Origin: Oscillospiraceae bacterium
GTDB lineage: Bacteria > Bacillota > Clostridia > Oscillospirales > Oscillospiraceae
Direction: 5' to 3'
DNA length: 12,995 nt
NCBI GenBank assembly: GCA_020025715.1
Contig: JAHHRQ010000054.1
Span: 1-12,995 of the forward strand
Shown here: in pieces, positions 1-7,694 of the stretch
Layout of the letters: each line of letters starts with the position of its first letter
How positions within the stretch are numbered: position 1 is the stretch's first letter
Program-made: the position numbers and the translations under genes
The notes under the pieces: generated by a model
Databases searched by the model: none
Told to the model about the DNA's origin: nothing
The model's input: the letters and a program-made list of their open reading frames with translations, nothing else

Positions 1-170
1 ACGGCCTGCCGGGAAGCGACAGGAGGACATTTCTGGGACGGTATTATTTTGTAATGCCTGTACGGGAAATTGCAAAACGTCAGGGCAGCAGCATAAGTCA
101 GGTAAAAATGAGCCTGTTTCGCACAAGGAAAAGACTTGCGGAGTATTTGAGAAAGGAGGGCCTATGTTAG
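1..170 (+). CDS. RNA polymerase sigma factor, sigma-70 family, C-terminal part (partial)
   Basis: This is the 3' end of a gene that begins before the window; the reading frame enters at base 3 and stops at TAG 168-170. The visible 55 residues look like sigma region 4, the helix-turn-helix that contacts the -35 element: a LPGSDRRTFLGRYYF stretch leads into VREIAKRQGSSISQVKMSLFRTRKRL, the usual 'aspiration to a helix, turn, recognition helix, basic tail' pattern of sigma-70/ECF proteins. Its stop codon lies inside the next gene (7-bp overlap, 164-170), and that gene's ribosome binding site (AAAGGAGGG, 152-160) is inside this coding region. Such coupling is typical of a sigma factor and its regulator. 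Whether it is ECF or another subclass cannot be told because region 2 is outside the window. Confidence 0.8.
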   Translation, partial: GLPGSDRRTFLGRYYFVMPVREIAKRQGSSISQVKMSLFRTRKRLAEYLRKEGLC

Positions 171-1378
171 ATAAATATGAGCTTTTCCGGGCTGTGGGAG
201 AGGCAGACGGAAAGGACATAGAGGATGCGGCGGAGTTTTTCGGGTATACAGGGAAAACAAAAAGCCGCAGTATAAGAAAATTCAGCCGAACATTGCTGAT
301 AGCCGCTATAATTGTGAGCCTTCTGGCGGTGACAGCCTCTGCCATAGGCGTTTCTGCCCATATAAAAAAGCAGCAGGAACTGCGGGAACAGTTCCAAATT
401 GAGGAAAACAATGTGGGAAGCTATAAGGAATACCCCGCCGATAAGCTTGAAACCGGAGAAAAGACCGTCACTGTTCTCTCCTGCCTGAATGAGCGGGATT
501 ATATGAATGTGTATCTTGACCTTTCGCCGGTGGAGGAGGACGAGCTTAAAAAGTTTTTCTTTCCCGTTAAAAAAGCGGGAGTTAAAAGTATCCACAGTTT
601 CGGAGCCGAGGCGGTAGACGAAAACGGAGAGGCTGTTGATTTAGTGTCAGTAGATTATCTGTTTACTGAGGATACGGTATATTCTCATAATGACTATGAA
701 AATTCGGAAGATACCATTGACGGAAAAGTATATAAAGACAGAAAATTAAAGCCGGAAGCCAAGATGCGGGAAGCAATGCGGCAGGCTTATGATAAGGAGA
801 GCAAAACTCTGAGCCTGACAGCTATGTTTTTTGTAGGCTATACAGGAGAAAAACTGCCGGAGGAGATTAAGTTTAAGCTTGTTGATTATACCAATTTCTA
901 TAACGGCAACACAGGTGCTTTCCTGTATGGAGAAAAGGGCGCGGAAATGCCGGAGGTAATTATAGAGCCTGCACCTTATGAGAATATGAAGCTCTATTTC
1001 CCCGAACCCATAGTGATAAAAGACGAAGAATCCGGCATAGAGCTTCAGTATATAGGCATGGAAATCTCGGCTACCAGAGCAATCTGGCTTATGCGCTCCA
1101 ATGTATCCGACAGGGTATATTACGGCGTGCGGGATGATGAGTGGTGGGAAATTCAGGAAAATTATCAACAGCTTCGCTTGGCCGCTGAGGACAGCACTAA
1201 AGTGAACTTTGATGACGGCACTTCCGTTACCCCCATCTCCGAATACGGAGATTATATAGACGGAGTGCTCTATTCCGGCGGAGATTTTCAAAAAACGGTA
1301 AACATAGATAATATTGTGAGCATTACCGTAAATGAAGTTACATTTCCGGTGTCGGAGTGCAGAGACAAGCCGGAATAA
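164..1378 (+). CDS. Single-pass membrane protein, probable anti-sigma-factor-like regulator with large extracytoplasmic domain
   Basis: 404 residues starting at ATG 164, which follows AAAGGAGGG with good spacing. A short N-terminal cytoplasmic part (about residues 1-42, opening MLDKYELFRAVGEADGKDIE) precedes one hydrophobic segment (about 43-65, LLIAAIIVSLLAVTASAIG). About 340 mostly polar, acidic, Tyr-rich residues follow and are predicted to lie outside the cell. The overlap with the upstream sigma factor gene and this topology match the many Clostridia membrane proteins encoded directly after a sigma factor and thought to restrain it. The cytoplasmic part is short for a classical anti-sigma domain, and I recognise no named domain in the extracytoplasmic part, so the anti-sigma role is inferred from context. 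The gene ends just before a strong hairpin that separates it from the convergent potassium operon. Confidence 0.6.
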   Translation: MLDKYELFRAVGEADGKDIEDAAEFFGYTGKTKSRSIRKFSRTLLIAAIIVSLLAVTASAIGVSAHIKKQQELREQFQIEENNVGSYKEYPADKLETGEKTVTVLSCLNERDYMNVYLDLSPVEEDELKKFFFPVKKAGVKSIHSFGAEAVDENGEAVDLVSVDYLFTEDTVYSHNDYENSEDTIDGKVYKDRKLKPEAKMREAMRQAYDKESKTLSLTAMFFVGYTGEKLPEEIKFKLVDYTNFYNGNTGAFLYGEKGAEMPEVIIEPAPYENMKLYFPEPIVIKDEESGIELQYIGMEISATRAIWLMRSNVSDRVYYGVRDDEWWEIQENYQQLRLAAEDSTKVNFDDGTSVTPISEYGDYIDGVLYSGGDFQKTVNIDNIVSITVNEVTFPVSECRDKPE

Positions 1379-1417
1379 AAAATGAAAAATCCCCCTGATG
1401 CAGTGCATCAGGGGGAT
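1379..1417 (-). terminator. Rho-independent terminator between convergent genes (mainly for the potassium operon)
   Basis: A near-perfect inverted repeat at 1389-1417 (ATCCCCCTGATGCA and its complement around a central G) forms a GC-rich stem. Read on the minus strand it is followed by a T-rich run (complement of 1377-1388, ATTTTTCATTTTTT), a good terminator for the ktrA end of the operon. On the plus strand it is followed only by TGCTGTTT, so it may also stop the plus-strand gene ending at 1378, but less well. Confidence 0.85.
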
Positions 1418-1431
1418 TGCTGTTTATAAAA

Positions 1432-2085
1432 TCAGAGAACCTTTTTAATAAATCTCTGCATGTCCTTTTTGGATGCCAGAATAAGCAGGCTTTCGTTTGA
1501 AGCAAAGATGTGGGAAGGCTCAGACAGGGGAGTGAGAGATTCCATAACCTTGGTGGCCAGAATGTTCAGGTTGTACTTTTTACGAACATCCACGTCCAGA
1601 ACAGATTTTCCTATCCATGATTTAGGCACGGGAGTTTCGTAAATTGCGTACTCATCGGAAAGCTCCATGTAGTCGAAAATGTTATCGTTGGAGTATGTAA
1701 CGGCAGTCCACTGAGCCATCTGCTTTTCCAGATAAACAACATCGTCTGCACCGTTGCGGAGCAGGAACTTTGCGTGGGTATCGTCGGAAACGCGGGCCAG
1801 AACGAACTTAGCGCCGCAGTCCTTTAACAGAGAGACAGTTTCCAGAGAACTCTGGAAATCGTCGGCAATGGTGACTATACATAAATCAAAGTTTCTCACA
1901 CCCAGAGACTCAATGAAGCGCTCGTTGGTGCTGTCGCCTATCTGAGCATTGGTGACATACTTTAAAGAGTCGTTAACCAGTTCTTCGTTACGGTCAATAG
2001 CCATAATTTCGTCGCCCTGCTCGCTGAGAGCCTGAGCAACGTAACGGCCGAAACGTCCTAAACCTACAAGTAATACAGATTTCAT
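1432..2085 (-). CDS. ktrA: KtrA/TrkA-type potassium channel gating subunit (single RCK domain)
   Basis: 217 residues, the usual size of the single-RCK regulatory subunit of Ktr potassium uptake systems. In the family, these cytoplasmic proteins form an octameric ring under the membrane subunit KtrB and control it by binding nucleotide. The N-terminal Rossmann fold shows G8-L-G10-R-F-G13, acidic D31 at the end of strand 2 (AIDRN) and a GDST motif at 50-53. The second half (about residues 135-217) fits an RCK_C domain. The start at 2085 is chosen because AAGGAGG (minus strand, 2091-2097) lies 5 bp upstream; an in-frame ATG at 2163 would lie inside ktrB and lacks the family's N-terminus. The ribosome binding site overlaps the ktrB stop codon, suggesting coupled translation. 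Last gene of the four-gene potassium operon. Confidence 0.93.
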   Translation of the reverse strand: MKSVLLVGLGRFGRYVAQALSEQGDEIMAIDRNEELVNDSLKYVTNAQIGDSTNERFIESLGVRNFDLCIVTIADDFQSSLETVSLLKDCGAKFVLARVSDDTHAKFLLRNGADDVVYLEKQMAQWTAVTYSNDNIFDYMELSDEYAIYETPVPKSWIGKSVLDVDVRKKYNLNILATKVMESLTPLSEPSHIFASNESLLILASKKDMQRFIKKVL

Positions 2086-2095
2086 TTTTTCCTCC

Positions 2096-3439
2096 TTAGC
2101 CAATGGCAACCGGTTCCTGCGGGAACCGTGATCCGTCAGCCCCCTCGCCGGAGGCCACAGCATAGATTAGTGTAAGACCGCCTACACGGCCGAAAAACAT
2201 AAGACAAATCAGAATAATGTGGGAAATAGTTGAAAGGCCGGAAGTTATGCCCAGAGAAAGACCGACCGTTGCGATGGCGGATGCAGTCTCAAAGAGAGCG
2301 GACATAAGCGGAACCTTATCAAAGCAGGTAATGAATATGCCGGAAGATAAAAACAGCAGGAGATAAAGGGTGAAGATAGCCGCTGCATTTCTCATGGACT
2401 GGGCGGAAATGCGCCGTCCGAAAGCGGAGGCGTTTTCTCTGCCCTGATAGGTTGCCCGGATGCACAGGATTATTACGGCAAAAGTTGTCATCTTAAAGCC
2501 GCCTGCGGTAGAACCGGGGGCGCCGCCTATGAGCATTAAAAGCAGGGTTATAATCTGACCGCCGGAGCTGAGATTTGTTAAATCCACGGTGTTAAAGCCG
2601 GCAGTTCGGGGAGAAACAGTCTGGAATATGGCGGCAGTTGCGCGCTCGCCTGTGCTCATATACTCCCACTGGGGCAGGCCGAATTCATAGAAAAACATGA
2701 ACAGGAAGCCGCCGCCTATAAGGATGAGGGAGGTAAAGAGGATAAGCTTTGACTGGAGAGAGTAGCGGGCAAACTTGAATTTATATTCCTTAATATCCTT
2801 CCATGTCATAAAGCCCATGCCGCCTATGAAAATGAGCATTACCAGAGTGATGCTGACAAGGGGATCGGCGCTGTAAGAGGTCATGGAGACGCAGGGTTCA
2901 CCGTTTACACCCATAAGGTCAAAGCCTGCGTTGCAGAAGGCGGAAATTGAGTGGAAAAGGGAAAACCATATTCCCCGCCCTATTCCGTACTGGGGAATAA
3001 AGCGGAAGGCCATTAAAACAGCACCGGCAAGCTCCACAAGCATGGTGGTAAAAAGTATCATGCCGGTCATGCGGACAATTCCGCCAACCTGAGGGGCTGC
3101 AATAGATTCCTGCATTATCCAGCGCTGACGAATTCCGATTTTTCTGCCGGAAAACATCATAAGGATAACGCCCACCGTTACAACACCCATGCCGCCTACC
3201 TGTATTAAAAGTATAATAACAGCCTGACCGAAGCTTGTCCAGTACTGGGCGGTGTCTTCAATAATGAGTCCTGTAACGCACACCGCGGAGGTGGCGGTGA
3301 AAAGTGCGGTTTCAAACGGAGCGCTGCCGGGGTCGCGGGAGGAAATGGGCAGCATCAGTAAAATTGTTCCCACAGAAATCATAAGGAAAAAGCAGATTAC
3401 GATTATCTGAGCGGGGCGGAGTCTAAAATTTCTTTTCAT
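2096..3439 (-). CDS. ktrB: Ktr-type potassium uptake membrane subunit (KtrB/TrkH family)
   Basis: 447 residues, within the usual 440-460 of KtrB. The protein is the potassium-translocating membrane subunit: four M1-P-M2 repeats, each with a selectivity-filter glycine. All four are visible: SAVCVTG57, SAFCNAG172, SPRTAG281 and ASAIATVG393. The middle gate region of the third repeat appears as GGAPGSTAGGFK (about 305-316). The N-terminus (MKRNFRLRPAQIIVICFFLM) goes straight into the first membrane helix without the extra pair of helices of TrkH, which points to the Ktr rather than the Trk class. It starts 1 bp after the trkH stop (TGATATG on the minus strand), and ktrA starts 10 bp after its end. 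Its natural partner should be the adjacent ktrA product. Confidence 0.93.
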   Translation of the reverse strand: MKRNFRLRPAQIIVICFFLMISVGTILLMLPISSRDPGSAPFETALFTATSAVCVTGLIIEDTAQYWTSFGQAVIILLIQVGGMGVVTVGVILMMFSGRKIGIRQRWIMQESIAAPQVGGIVRMTGMILFTTMLVELAGAVLMAFRFIPQYGIGRGIWFSLFHSISAFCNAGFDLMGVNGEPCVSMTSYSADPLVSITLVMLIFIGGMGFMTWKDIKEYKFKFARYSLQSKLILFTSLILIGGGFLFMFFYEFGLPQWEYMSTGERATAAIFQTVSPRTAGFNTVDLTNLSSGGQIITLLLMLIGGAPGSTAGGFKMTTFAVIILCIRATYQGRENASAFGRRISAQSMRNAAAIFTLYLLLFLSSGIFITCFDKVPLMSALFETASAIATVGLSLGITSGLSTISHIILICLMFFGRVGGLTLIYAVASGEGADGSRFPQEPVAIG

Positions 3440-3440
3440 A

Positions 3441-4877
3441 TCAGTTCTTCCAAGTGTGCTTTGAGAAAAGCACTAAAATCGGGAATATTTCCAGTCGTCC
3501 CAGCAGCATGGCGAAGGACAGGACAATTTTTGACGGGTAAGAGAAAATGTCAAAATTTCCCGTAGGGCCTACGGCGGAAAGGCCGGGGCCTATATTCGAC
3601 AGGCAGGACAGGGAGGCTGTGAAGTTTGTGGACAGGTCAAGCCCGTCAAAGGAAACGAGGAAAGTGCTGGTTAAAAGCAGGAACATATAGAGAATGAAGA
3701 ATACGGAAACTGCACGCAGTGCGCCGTTATCCACTCTCTTTCCGTCCAGCTCCACACGTCCCACGCTTCTGGGTCTTATCATCTGCTTTACTTCCCTTGC
3801 AGCGGATTTTGCAAGGATTGCAATACGGGAAACCTTAAGTCCGCCGCCGGTGCTGCCGGCACATGCGCCGGAGAACATCAGCAGGACTATAATCCACTTG
3901 CAGTATTCGGGCCACTTGTCAAAGTCCACGGTGCAGAAGCCTGTTGTACTTATTATAGTGGCAACGTTAAAGTAGGCGTGACGAAGGGCGGTGAGAAATC
4001 CGCCGTACATTTTGGTAATACCCAGTGCCAGCGCCAGAACAGCTGCGGCAACTATACCCAGATACCAGTGAAGCTCCTCGTTTTTGAAAACATCTTTTAT
4101 TCTGCCTATAAGCAGGAGAAAATACATGTTAAAGTTAACGCCGAACAAAAGCATAAAGGTAGCCACTACCATCTCTATATATACGCTGTTGTATGCGCCG
4201 ATGCTGGCGGCTCTGGTTGAAAATCCGCCGGTTCCGGCTGTTGCGAAAGCGTGGAGCAGAGCATCATAAAAGCTCATGCCGCCGCAGATCAGTAAAACAG
4301 TCTCAAGAATTGTAAGACCGATGTATATAAGATAGAGAATAGAGGCTGTCTTTCTGGCGCGGGGAACAAGTTTTCCGACCGTAGGGCCGGGAACTTCCGC
4401 TCTCATAATGTGCATGGAGTGTTCACCGCTCATGGGCAGCACAGCCATTATAAACACAAGAACGCCCATACCGCCGATCCAGTGTGTAAAGGAGCGCCAG
4501 AAAAGGTCGGCTCTGGGCATAGCTTCAATGTCGTTTAAAATTGTAGCGCCGGTGGTGGTAAAGCCGGAAACGGTTTCGAAAACCGCGTCAATGTAGTTCG
4601 GTATGCTGCCGGATATTACAAAGGGCAGAGCCCCGAACATTGACATGAGAATCCAGCCCAAACCCACTATAACAAAGCCCTCTCTTGCAAAAATGCCGGT
4701 GCTTCTGGGCTTAATGCTGGAGAAAATCAGGGCGCAGAGGGCGGTTATAACTATGGTTATAACGAAGTTCAGCACATTTTCGCCGTAGCATAAACCGGCG
4801 ATAAGCGGCAGGAACATCAGCCCCGCAAGACAGAGAAGTAGAAGGCCCAACACCTTGAAAATCATTCTGTAATTCAT
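3441..4877 (-). CDS. trkH: Trk-type potassium uptake membrane subunit TrkH
   Basis: 478 residues, matching canonical TrkH (about 480). It is an integral membrane potassium transporter with two extra N-terminal helices (about 8-30 and 36-53) before the four pore repeats. Filter regions are intact: SGFTTTG110, TAGTGGF (213-219), STTGF (310-314) and SNIGPG (427-432). The intramembrane loop of repeat three, GSTGGGLK (341-348), which gates the channel in the family, is preserved. The start ATG shares its A with the upstream trkA stop (TGATG, base 4877), giving translational coupling with its RCK partner. It is clearly a different subclass from the ktrB product that follows it, so the operon carries two distinct membrane subunits rather than a recent duplication. 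Confidence 0.94.
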   Translation of the reverse strand: MNYRMIFKVLGLLLLCLAGLMFLPLIAGLCYGENVLNFVITIVITALCALIFSSIKPRSTGIFAREGFVIVGLGWILMSMFGALPFVISGSIPNYIDAVFETVSGFTTTGATILNDIEAMPRADLFWRSFTHWIGGMGVLVFIMAVLPMSGEHSMHIMRAEVPGPTVGKLVPRARKTASILYLIYIGLTILETVLLICGGMSFYDALLHAFATAGTGGFSTRAASIGAYNSVYIEMVVATFMLLFGVNFNMYFLLLIGRIKDVFKNEELHWYLGIVAAAVLALALGITKMYGGFLTALRHAYFNVATIISTTGFCTVDFDKWPEYCKWIIVLLMFSGACAGSTGGGLKVSRIAILAKSAAREVKQMIRPRSVGRVELDGKRVDNGALRAVSVFFILYMFLLLTSTFLVSFDGLDLSTNFTASLSCLSNIGPGLSAVGPTGNFDIFSYPSKIVLSFAMLLGRLEIFPILVLFSKHTWKN

Positions 4878-6238
4878 CAGCGCGCCTCTAATATTCCGTC
4901 CAGATCCTGAAGTCTTCCGGCGGAGGTGAATATTATAGCATGGTCACCGGCTGAAATTTTGGTGTTACCGTCGGGAATTATGCTCTTGTTGCCGCGGATC
5001 AGGGCACTTATTATAATGTTCGGTTTAAGTTTAAGGTCTTTGAGGGGGTGACCGACGCATCTGGAATTTTCGCTTACCTTGAATTCCAGAGCCTCCACCT
5101 TGCCGTCGGCAAGACGGTAAAGGGTTTCCATGCTGCTGCCTACGGAATTGCTCATAGCGCGGACGTAACGGGCAATCTGCTGGGCAACGATCTGCTTGGG
5201 GGTGACTATACTGTCCAGGCCTGACTGCTCTAAAATATCGGAGAAGTGGGCTCTGTTTACTTTTGCAACTATCTTTCCCACATTGCAGCTCTTGGCGTAC
5301 ATGGAGGTTATAACGTTGTCGCCGTCATCGCCGGTAAGGGCAACAAAGGCGTCGGTGTTTAAAATGCCCTCTTCCATTAAAACATCGCTTCTGGTGGCGT
5401 CACCGCAGACGATGTGGGTTCCGGGAATAAGGTCGCACAGATCGTCGCAGCGCTGACGGCTGCGCTCTATAAGGGTAACATCCATGCCGCAGTCGGAAAG
5501 CATACGGGTAAGGTAGATAGATGTGCGGCAGCCGCCCATTATCATAACCTTTTTTACCGGCTTATGGTACAGTCCTGAGGCAACGAAGAAGCGGCGCAGC
5601 TCTTTGGCATTACCGATAATGCTGAGCTTGTCCCCGCTTTTGAGTACAAAATCACCGTTTGGTATTATAGCCTCTCTTCCACGTTCCACAACGCCTACAA
5701 GCACCTTGGAACCGTAGCGGGCAGGCAGGTCTTTAAGCTTCATGCCGTCAAGACGGCAGTTTGAAGCCAGCTTATGCTCAACGATTTCAACGCTTCCCTT
5801 TGAGAAAGCATCAACTCTTACGGCACTGGGGAAGCGGAGAATGCGGGAGATTTCTCTTGCACACTCAAATTCCGGATTTACCGTTACGGAAAGGCCCAGA
5901 GCTTCGCGGAGAAAATCCGTCTGGCTCAGGTACTCCGGGTCACGGATACGGGCGATAACATGCTTTGTGCCCAGTTTTCTTGCGGAAATTCCGCAAACCA
6001 TGTTTACCTCGTCATGCTCGGTTGCGGCCATCAACAGATCCGCGTGATCTGCGCCGGCCTCCAGAAGGGTTTCGGAGTTGGTAGCGCTGCCCTCCACACA
6101 AATTACATCAAGAGTGTTTGATAGAAGGCTGATAGTGTCGGGGTCACGATCGATAACGGTTATATCGTGGCCTTCATCGGAGAGAATTTCGGCAACCGAG
6201 TGGCCGATCTTACCTGCTCCGGCGATTATTATCTTCAT
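4877..6238 (-). CDS. trkA: Trk system potassium transporter regulatory subunit TrkA (double RCK)
   Basis: 453 residues, the normal size of the two-headed TrkA that assembles as a tetramer beneath TrkH and gates it through NAD(H)/ATP binding. The first RCK_N shows G7-A-G9-K-I-G12, D30 and GSAT (50-53), with RCK_C at about 140-222. The second RCK_N (from about 229) keeps E258 and GDAT (279-282), but its glycine motif is degenerate: G235-G236-C-R-T-S240 instead of GxGxxG, so the second half may not bind dinucleotide in the same way. RCK_C2 fills about 365-453. The start at 6238 is preferred over an in-frame ATG at 6304, which would add 22 unrelated residues and overlap the -10 box. GGAG (6246-6249) lies 7 bp upstream. 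First gene of the potassium operon. Confidence 0.94.
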   Translation of the reverse strand: MKIIIAGAGKIGHSVAEILSDEGHDITVIDRDPDTISLLSNTLDVICVEGSATNSETLLEAGADHADLLMAATEHDEVNMVCGISARKLGTKHVIARIRDPEYLSQTDFLREALGLSVTVNPEFECAREISRILRFPSAVRVDAFSKGSVEIVEHKLASNCRLDGMKLKDLPARYGSKVLVGVVERGREAIIPNGDFVLKSGDKLSIIGNAKELRRFFVASGLYHKPVKKVMIMGGCRTSIYLTRMLSDCGMDVTLIERSRQRCDDLCDLIPGTHIVCGDATRSDVLMEEGILNTDAFVALTGDDGDNVITSMYAKSCNVGKIVAKVNRAHFSDILEQSGLDSIVTPKQIVAQQIARYVRAMSNSVGSSMETLYRLADGKVEALEFKVSENSRCVGHPLKDLKLKPNIIISALIRGNKSIIPDGNTKISAGDHAIIFTSAGRLQDLDGILEAR

Positions 6239-6289
6239 ATATCTGCTCCATTCTGCCTCTTTACGGGCTAAAACGAATATACACGCGCT

Positions 6290-6318
6290 ATTATACCATT
6301 GCAAATGAAAAATGTACA
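6290..6318 (-). promoter_or_regulatory. Sigma-A-type promoter of the trkA-trkH-ktrB-ktrA operon
   Basis: On the minus strand a -35-like TGTACA (6313-6318) is separated by exactly 17 bp from a perfect -10 TATAAT (6290-6295) with an extended-10 TGG before it. Transcription would start near 6283, giving a leader of only about 45 nt before trkA. That is too short for a large riboswitch such as the c-di-AMP (ydaO) element often found upstream of potassium genes. Confidence 0.75.
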
Positions 6319-6344
6319 GTGCGAGACAAGCGCTTTGTTGAATA

Positions 6345-6373
6345 TTGTAAGTAGATGTGCTAATCTATATAAT
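6345..6373 (+). promoter_or_regulatory. Sigma-A-type promoter of the DUF2461/PlsY-like/glycosyltransferase operon
   Basis: TTGTAA (6345-6350), a 17-bp spacer and a perfect TATAAT (6368-6373), with the ATG at 6403 and AGGAGA (6388-6393) as ribosome binding site. The -35 boxes of this promoter and the divergent trkA promoter are only about 26 bp apart, so one bound regulator could influence both. Confidence 0.75.
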
Positions 6374-6402
6374 ATTCAAAATTAAACAGGAGATTCAAGG
6401 AT

Positions 6403-7071
6403 ATGTTTGAAGGATTTACAAAGGAAACCAGTGATTTTCTGTGGGATCTTACCTTTAATAATGAAAGACCCTGGTTTCTTGAACATAAAGCGCAGTTTGA
6501 GCGCTGCTTAAAAAAGCCGCTGGAGGAACTTGCGGGGGAGACACAGGCGCTTATGGATGAAAAGTTTCCCAAGTATAACTGGGACATGCATGTGTCCAGA
6601 ATTTACAGGGACGCCCGGAGACTTTTCGGAAGAGGCCCTTACAAGGAGAGAATGTGGTTTTCCATGCGCCCCTTTGAGGCAGGAGACGAGGCACCCAGCC
6701 TGTATTTTGAAATCGGTGCTGCCGGATACCGCTACGGTATGGGCTTTCACGGCGCCAGAAGCGCAGATATGGCCGCGTTCAGAAACGCCATTGACGCAAA
6801 TCCGGCTCAGTTTGAGAGAATTGCAAAAAAGTTCCTGAAACTTAATAAATATTTTATAAAGGGAGAGGAATATAAGAGGATAAAGGGAGATAAGGGCGAA
6901 GTTATAAATAAATTCTATAACCGCAAGTGGCTGAGCCTTGAGTGTTCAAAGGATTACGGCGGAGACATCCTGAAAAGTGAGCTGCCGGAAATTCTTGTAG
7001 AGGGCTATGCTCAGATTATGCCGGTTTATGAATTCGTTCTTAAAGCCTATATGAGCGGCAGGGAGAGCTGA
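6403..7071 (+). CDS. DUF2461 domain-containing protein
   Basis: 222 residues, typical of the DUF2461 (TIGR02453) family, whose function is unknown. The family signature is clear: N-terminal FxGFTKETxxFLxxLxxNNxRPWFxxHK (residues about 2-29), then H63-V-S-R66-I-Y-R69-D70-A-R72 followed by P79-Y80-K81, the most conserved block of the family. No signal peptide or membrane segment is visible, so it is probably cytoplasmic. AGGAGA 9 bp upstream supports the start. It is the first gene of a three-gene operon, ending 2 bp before the PlsY-like gene. The link to lipid synthesis is by position only. Confidence 0.9.
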   Translation: MFEGFTKETSDFLWDLTFNNERPWFLEHKAQFERCLKKPLEELAGETQALMDEKFPKYNWDMHVSRIYRDARRLFGRGPYKERMWFSMRPFEAGDEAPSLYFEIGAAGYRYGMGFHGARSADMAAFRNAIDANPAQFERIAKKFLKLNKYFIKGEEYKRIKGDKGEVINKFYNRKWLSLECSKDYGGDILKSELPEILVEGYAQIMPVYEFVLKAYMSGRES

Positions 7072-7073
7072 GT

Positions 7074-7694
7074 ATGCTTTATTTTTTGTGTTTTGCCCTT
7101 TTGGGTTATCTTTTAGGCGGAATTCTGTTTGCGCCGATTTTCGGAAAATTATTTGATAAGGACGTTGTGAGCGAATCTGAGGATAAAAACCCCGGTGCTG
7201 CCAATGCCTTTAAAAACGGAGGCGTCAGCTGCGGACTGCTGACCCTTGCGGGAGATGTGTTAAAGGGCTTGGTTCCCGTTGCCATATGTCTCAGCAACAA
7301 TACCTGCGAGAATGTGCTTGTAAATGAAATAGGCACGGCACTGGTGCTGCTGGCCCCTGTTCTGGGCCACATGTTCCCTGTTTACCGCCATTTTAAGGGC
7401 GGCAAGGGAATTGCGGTTACATTCGGCGTGCTGCTGGGCTTTCTGCCCTACATTTACCCCGCACTGATGCTTGCCATATTCTTTGTGCTGTTTTCAGTAA
7501 TAATCGTAATTAAACCTGACTTTTATAAAACTCTTCTGGTATATTTCTGCGTAAGCGTCACTTTCCTTATAAAAAGCCCCTTTCCCGGTCTCGCACTTGG
7601 CTTTATACTCATAAGCCTTTTTGTGTTCCTGCGTTTCCATATGAGCGAGGAAAAGAGAGAAAAAATTGAGGTGAAATTTTTATGGAAGCACTGA
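7074..7694 (+). CDS. PlsY-like glycerol-3-phosphate acyltransferase family protein, divergent
   Basis: 206 residues with about five to six hydrophobic segments, as expected for PlsY, the membrane enzyme that acylates glycerol-3-phosphate from acyl-phosphate. Family motifs are recognisable: N39-P-G41-A-A-N44 (motif 1), A59-G-D61-V-L-K64-G65 (motif 2 region) and G98-H99-M-F-P-V-Y-R-H-F107-K-G-G-K111-G (motif 3 region). Some usual positions differ: the Ser before the NxG of motif 1 is D37, the Arg closing it is K47, and the C-terminal H-x-x-N-I-x-R block is replaced by H189-M-S-E-E-K-R195. It may be a paralogue with altered substrate rather than the housekeeping PlsY. It lies 2 bp after the DUF2461 gene and overlaps the next gene by 13 bp, so the products are probably made together. 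Confidence 0.8.
   Translation: MLYFLCFALLGYLLGGILFAPIFGKLFDKDVVSESEDKNPGAANAFKNGGVSCGLLTLAGDVLKGLVPVAICLSNNTCENVLVNEIGTALVLLAPVLGHMFPVYRHFKGGKGIAVTFGVLLGFLPYIYPALMLAIFFVLFSVIIVIKPDFYKTLLVYFCVSVTFLIKSPFPGLALGFILISLFVFLRFHMSEEKREKIEVKFLWKH

Noticed and set aside
746..1408. Minus-strand ORF of 220 residues opposite the membrane regulator gene
   Set aside because: It starts inside the terminator hairpin, has no plausible ribosome binding site and its translation is low-complexity and Cys/His-rich as expected of a shadow frame.
2086..2163. Longer N-terminus of KtrA starting at 2163
   Set aside because: It would lie inside ktrB, lacks a ribosome binding site and precedes the family's usual first strand; the ATG at 2085 has AAGGAGG at ideal spacing.
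6239..6290. c-di-AMP (ydaO) or other riboswitch in the potassium operon leader
   Set aside because: The likely leader is only about 45 nt and shows no complex fold.
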